A stretch of 64,000 bases of DNA from JAAYUD01 sp041907665 (GTDB lineage: Bacteria; Bacteroidota; Bacteroidia; Bacteroidales; Bacteroidaceae). Under the pieces are notes generated by a model, which was not told the DNA's origin, made no database searches, and saw only the letters and a list, made by a program, of their open reading frames with translations. Position numbers and translations under genes: made by a program. This document shows, one piece after another, positions 60,849-64,000 of this stretch (its first letter is position 1; the number at the start of each line of letters is the position of its first letter). The stretch lies in assembly GCA_041907665.1 (NCBI GenBank), contig JAYRGW010000001.1:62001-126000 (forward strand), given 5' to 3'.

Positions 60849-63464
60849 TTAAAGATTTGCCAACTCTATTATTCTATTTACAGCATCACGAAGCCCATCT
60901 TTGTTTTTACCTCCAGCTTGTGCAAAATGTGGTTGTCCGCCACCGCCACCTTGAATAAGTTTGGCAGCCTCTTTTACCATCATACCTGCTTTCAATCCTT
61001 TGGCAACTAATTCATCGCTAATAGCGACAGTCAACATTGGTCTTCCATTGTCGTCTGTACCTGCAACGAAGAATGAGTTCGGAACTTCACTACGAATCTG
61101 GAAAGCTAAGTTTTTCACCATTTCGGCTGGCATTGTGCTGCAGATGCTAACAAGCTTCACTCCATTTATATTTGTAGCATTTTCTATCAATTTAGTTTTT
61201 AAGGAAGCTTCTTTCTCATGCATAAATTCTTCGATCTGTTTCTTTAGGGCTGCATTCTCTTCAATGGATTTTGAGATGGCTCCTCTTAGATCTGGAACAT
61301 TATTGAATAACTCTTTCATTCCTTTGATCAGATCTTCGTATTGTTCCATTAGCTCTTCTGCTTTCGTTCCAGTAACAGCCTCTATACGTCTTACTCCAGC
61401 TGCAACGCTGCTTTCAGAAAGAATCTTAAACATGCCAATTTTACCAGTTGCACTAACATGTGTACCTCCACAGAATTCAATTGATTGCCCGAATTGAACA
61501 ACACGAACTTTGTCTCCATATTTTTCGCCAAACAGTGCAATGGCTCCTAATTCTTTGGCTTTTTCTATAGGGTAATCACGTTTCTCTTGTAGAGGAATGT
61601 CTTCGCGAACATGTTCATTAACGATATGTTCTACTTGGCGTAGTTCTTCGTCAGTCACTTTCTGAAAGTGAGAAAAGTCAAAACGTAAACCTTCTGAATT
61701 CACAAGCGAACCTTTTTGCTCTACATGATTGCCTAATACTTGCCGTAATGCCTGATCGAGCAAGTGGGTAGCAGAGTGGTTGGCAGCAGAGGCATTGCGT
61801 TTTTCAATATCAACACATGCCATAAATTCTGCTGATGGGTCGTTTGGACATTTGGGAGAGAGGTGTATCGTAAGATTGTTTTCTTTCTTGGTGTTAATGA
61901 TGTCAATGGTCTCACCTTCGCAAACCAATACACCCGTATCACCTACTTGTCCGCCCGATTCAGCATAGAATGGAGTATTGTCGAGAACAATTTCGTAAAA
62001 AGTATTTTTCTTTTGAGATACTTCACGATAACGAAGAATGTGTACGTTGTATTCGGTATAATCATAGCCTACAAAGTTCGATACACCAGGCTTTAGCTCA
62101 ACCCAGTCTCCTGTTTCTACAGCTGCCGCATTACGTGCTCGTTGTTTCTGCTTGTCCATTTCCGCTTTGAACTCATCTTCGTTGAGAGATAAGTTGTTCT
62201 CTCGAAGAATCAACTCTGTTAAGTCGAGAGGAAAGCCGAAAGTATCATATAAAGTAAAAGCGTTTTTCCCGCTGATCTCCTTTATTCCTTCCTCTTTAGC
62301 ACGTTCCATTACATTGTCGAGTAATCGGATACCGTTATCGAGAGTACGTAAAAATGCCTCTTCTTCGTCTTTCGTGACTTTCATGATGAGCTCTTTCTGT
62401 GCTACGAGTTCCGGATAAGCTTCGCCCATCTCAGCGTTTAGTACTGGAACTAACTTATACATGAAAGGAGCTTTTTGATCGAGGAAAGTGTAACCATAGC
62501 GAACTGCTCGGCGCAGGATGCGGCGAATGACATAGCCGGCTTTTGCGTTTGATGGCAGTTGACCGTCAGCTATTGAGAAAGCGATAGTACGAATATGATC
62601 TGCAATAACTCGCATAGCTACGTCTTTTTGTTCGTTTTTACCATATTCAATCTTTGAAAGACTCGAGATTTCTTTAATGAGCGGTTGAAATACGTCGGTG
62701 TCGTAATTGGATGTCTTGTCTTGCAAAGCCATGCATAGGCGTTCAAATCCCATACCGGTATCGATTACTTTGTTGGGAAGTGGCTCGAGCGATCCATCTG
62801 CTTTACGATTATATTGCATAAATACTAAATTCCAGATCTCAATAACTTGGGGATGGTCTTTATTTACAAGTGTTTTGCCGTTTATTAGTTTACGCTCTTC
62901 TTCAGTTCGTAAGTCAATATGAATTTCTGAACAGGGGCCACAAGGACCTGTATCGCCCATCTCCCAAAAATTATCGTGCTTATTGCCATTGATTATACGA
63001 TCGGGTGAAATGAATTGTGCCCAATATTCAGCGGCTTCATTGTCACGTTCCAATTTATCGGTTGGTGAACCTTCAAATACTGTTACGTATAGTAAGTCAG
63101 GATTAATCTTTACGACATCTATTAGAAATTCCCACGCGTATTCAATCGCTTCTTTCTTAAAGTAATCACCAAACGACCAGTTTCCTAACATCTCGAACAT
63201 CGTTTGATGATATGTGTCGTGGCCTACTTCTTCAAGATCATTATGCTTTCCGCTAACGCGTAAACATTTCTGAGAGTCTGTCGCTCGTTTGAATTTGGCT
63301 GGCTGGTTACCTAAAATAATATCCTTAAATTGATTCATTCCGGCATTAGTAAACATCAATGTCGGGTCATCTTTTATTACCATTGGTGCCGAAGGAACAA
63401 TCTGATGTCCTTTCGATTGAAAGAAATTTTTAAACGAATCTCTAATTTGATTAGCAGTCAACAT
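60849..63464 (-). CDS. alaS: alanine-tRNA ligase
   Basis: An 871-residue class II aminoacyl-tRNA synthetase that charges tRNA-Ala and edits mischarged Ser/Gly. The aminoacylation domain begins LTANQIRDSFKNFFQSKGH with SAPMVIKDDPTLMFTNAGMNQF. The editing domain shows NHSATHLLDQALRQVLG and CGGTHVSATGKIG, the zinc/editing motifs. The C-terminal C-Ala domain ends GGGGGQPHFAQAGGKNKDG. The length is typical. It is transcribed divergently from the MerR-type gene; both promoters lie in the 119-bp gap. Confidence 0.98.
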   Translation of the reverse strand: MLTANQIRDSFKNFFQSKGHQIVPSAPMVIKDDPTLMFTNAGMNQFKDIILGNQPAKFKRATDSQKCLRVSGKHNDLEEVGHDTYHQTMFEMLGNWSFGDYFKKEAIEYAWEFLIDVVKINPDLLYVTVFEGSPTDKLERDNEAAEYWAQFISPDRIINGNKHDNFWEMGDTGPCGPCSEIHIDLRTEEERKLINGKTLVNKDHPQVIEIWNLVFMQYNRKADGSLEPLPNKVIDTGMGFERLCMALQDKTSNYDTDVFQPLIKEISSLSKIEYGKNEQKDVAMRVIADHIRTIAFSIADGQLPSNAKAGYVIRRILRRAVRYGYTFLDQKAPFMYKLVPVLNAEMGEAYPELVAQKELIMKVTKDEEEAFLRTLDNGIRLLDNVMERAKEEGIKEISGKNAFTLYDTFGFPLDLTELILRENNLSLNEDEFKAEMDKQKQRARNAAAVETGDWVELKPGVSNFVGYDYTEYNVHILRYREVSQKKNTFYEIVLDNTPFYAESGGQVGDTGVLVCEGETIDIINTKKENNLTIHLSPKCPNDPSAEFMACVDIEKRNASAANHSATHLLDQALRQVLGNHVEQKGSLVNSEGLRFDFSHFQKVTDEELRQVEHIVNEHVREDIPLQEKRDYPIEKAKELGAIALFGEKYGDKVRVVQFGQSIEFCGGTHVSATGKIGMFKILSESSVAAGVRRIEAVTGTKAEELMEQYEDLIKGMKELFNNVPDLRGAISKSIEENAALKKQIEEFMHEKEASLKTKLIENATNINGVKLVSICSTMPAEMVKNLAFQIRSEVPNSFFVAGTDDNGRPMLTVAISDELVAKGLKAGMMVKEAAKLIQGGGGGQPHFAQAGGKNKDGLRDAVNRIIELANL

Positions 63465-63506
63465 ACCTAATTATTAACTTATTTTGAAATTTATCTTCAC
63501 GAAACA

Positions 63507-63539
63507 TTGTGCAAAGATACTTTCTTTTTAGTATTTTTG
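63507..63539 (+). promoter_or_regulatory. promoter of the MerR-type gene, facing the alaS promoter
   Basis: ATTG (63507-63510) and TATTTTTG (63532-63539) fit -33/-7 elements with a 21-bp spacer. On the opposite strand TATCTTTG (63519-63512) is a full -7 match for alaS, so the two promoters overlap. Confidence 0.55.
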
Positions 63540-63583
63540 CTCCACAAAGCTCTAATTAATTTTCAATAAACTCTTAAAAAAGA

Positions 63584-63925
63584 ATGAATCAGGTGGTAGA
63601 AAAAGGGGACAAGATGTTTTATCGTATTAGCGAACTGGCTGAGATGTTCGATGTAAACGAGTCATTGCTTCGTTATTGGGAGAAAGAGTTTCCTCAAATT
63701 TCACCTAAAACGAATAATCGTGGTGTACGCTTGTATCGGAAAGAAGATATTGAGGTAATAGGATTAATTTATCATTTGGTCAAAGAAAGAGGAATGACTT
63801 TGCAGGGAGCTCGCCAGAAATTGAAGGAAAACAAAGAAGATACTGCTCGTAATTATGAGGTGGTTCGTCGGTTAAAAGGTATTAAAGAACAACTTATTGC
63901 TTTGAGTAAAGAATTGGAAGGATAG
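63584..63925 (+). CDS. MerR-family transcriptional regulator
   Basis: A 113-residue protein with a MerR-type winged helix: YRISELAEMFDVNESLLRYWEKEFPQISPKTNNRGVRLYRKEDIEVIGLIYHLVKERGMTLQGARQKL, about residues 13-82. A short coiled tail (EQLIALSKELEG) replaces an effector domain and no metal-binding cysteines are present, so it is not a classical metal sensor. It is a compact MerR-like protein common in Bacteroidetes beside alaS. Its target is unknown. Met11 is an alternative start. Confidence 0.9.
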   Translation: MNQVVEKGDKMFYRISELAEMFDVNESLLRYWEKEFPQISPKTNNRGVRLYRKEDIEVIGLIYHLVKERGMTLQGARQKLKENKEDTARNYEVVRRLKGIKEQLIALSKELEG

Positions 63926-63958
63926 GTCAAGTCAATTCTCTGGTCAGTCTTTAATACC

Positions 63959-64000
63959 ATGAAAGAAAAGAAAACAATGACAATTGTTGGAGTGGATTGG
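63959..64000 (+). CDS. start of an unidentified gene cut by the window edge
   Basis: An ATG at 63959 opens 14 codons (MKEKKTMTIVGVDW) up to the edge; a second in-frame ATG at 63977 is an alternative start. It begins 33 bp after the MerR-type stop on the same strand. It is too short to identify. Confidence 0.35.
   Translation, partial: MKEKKTMTIVGVDW

Overview
The window looks like chromosomal DNA of a Bacteroides or close Bacteroidaceae relative. The evidence is AT-leaning base composition, a SusC/SusD pair with SusR-type regulators, Bacteroidetes outer-membrane beta-barrel families, many secreted glycoside hydrolases (GH3, GH13, GH20, GH95, GH97), and repeated matches to the Bacteroides promoter element TAnnTTTG at about -7. 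The species cannot be named from the sequence alone.

Layout. 1-3842: a GNAT acetyltransferase (cut by the window edge) and a DUF2156 protein, then pta-ackA for acetate formation. 3843-5509: a non-coding, hairpin-rich stretch holding the first copy of a roughly 1.19 kb repeat. 5510-22016: mostly housekeeping genes, namely class III fructose-1,6-bisphosphatase, a helix-hairpin-helix membrane protein, a LolD-like ATPase, a CPA2 antiporter, asd, a BadF-type sugar kinase, a RecD-like helicase, cardiolipin synthase, an outer-membrane beta-barrel receptor and a GH3 enzyme. 22017-24318: the second copy of the 1.19 kb repeat in inverted orientation, followed by AT-rich DNA with one small unrecognised ORF. 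24319-29722: a macro-domain protein, a TetR regulator, a GH20 hexosaminidase and a glycosyltransferase.

29856-51674 is devoted to starch and malto-oligosaccharides. A LacI-type regulator, an MFS sugar transporter, a pullulanase and a 4-alpha-glucanotransferase form one tight operon, with a perfect LacI-type operator upstream. Beside it lies a Sus-like locus: GH97 alpha-glucosidase, a SusR-type regulator, a Tat-exported DUF4434 protein, a second SusR-type regulator, SusC, SusD and a secreted GH13 enzyme. No SusE or SusF gene is present. The inferred flow is surface binding and import by SusCD, periplasmic cleavage by GH13, GH97 and possibly pullulanase, inner-membrane uptake by the MFS carrier, and cytoplasmic processing by MalQ.

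52144-64000: a GH95 alpha-L-fucosidase, a four-gene metal-efflux operon (His-rich small protein, CusB, CusA, CusC types), alaS, a MerR-type regulator, and the first codons of a further gene at the edge.

The least explained material is the pair of inverted 1.19 kb repeats (4298-5489 and 22227-23417), each built from long perfect hairpins, together with related palindromic modules elsewhere (3937-4016, 37013-37100). They could be non-autonomous mobile DNA, large structured RNAs, or substrates for inversion of the 16.7 kb segment between them. The sequence alone does not decide this.
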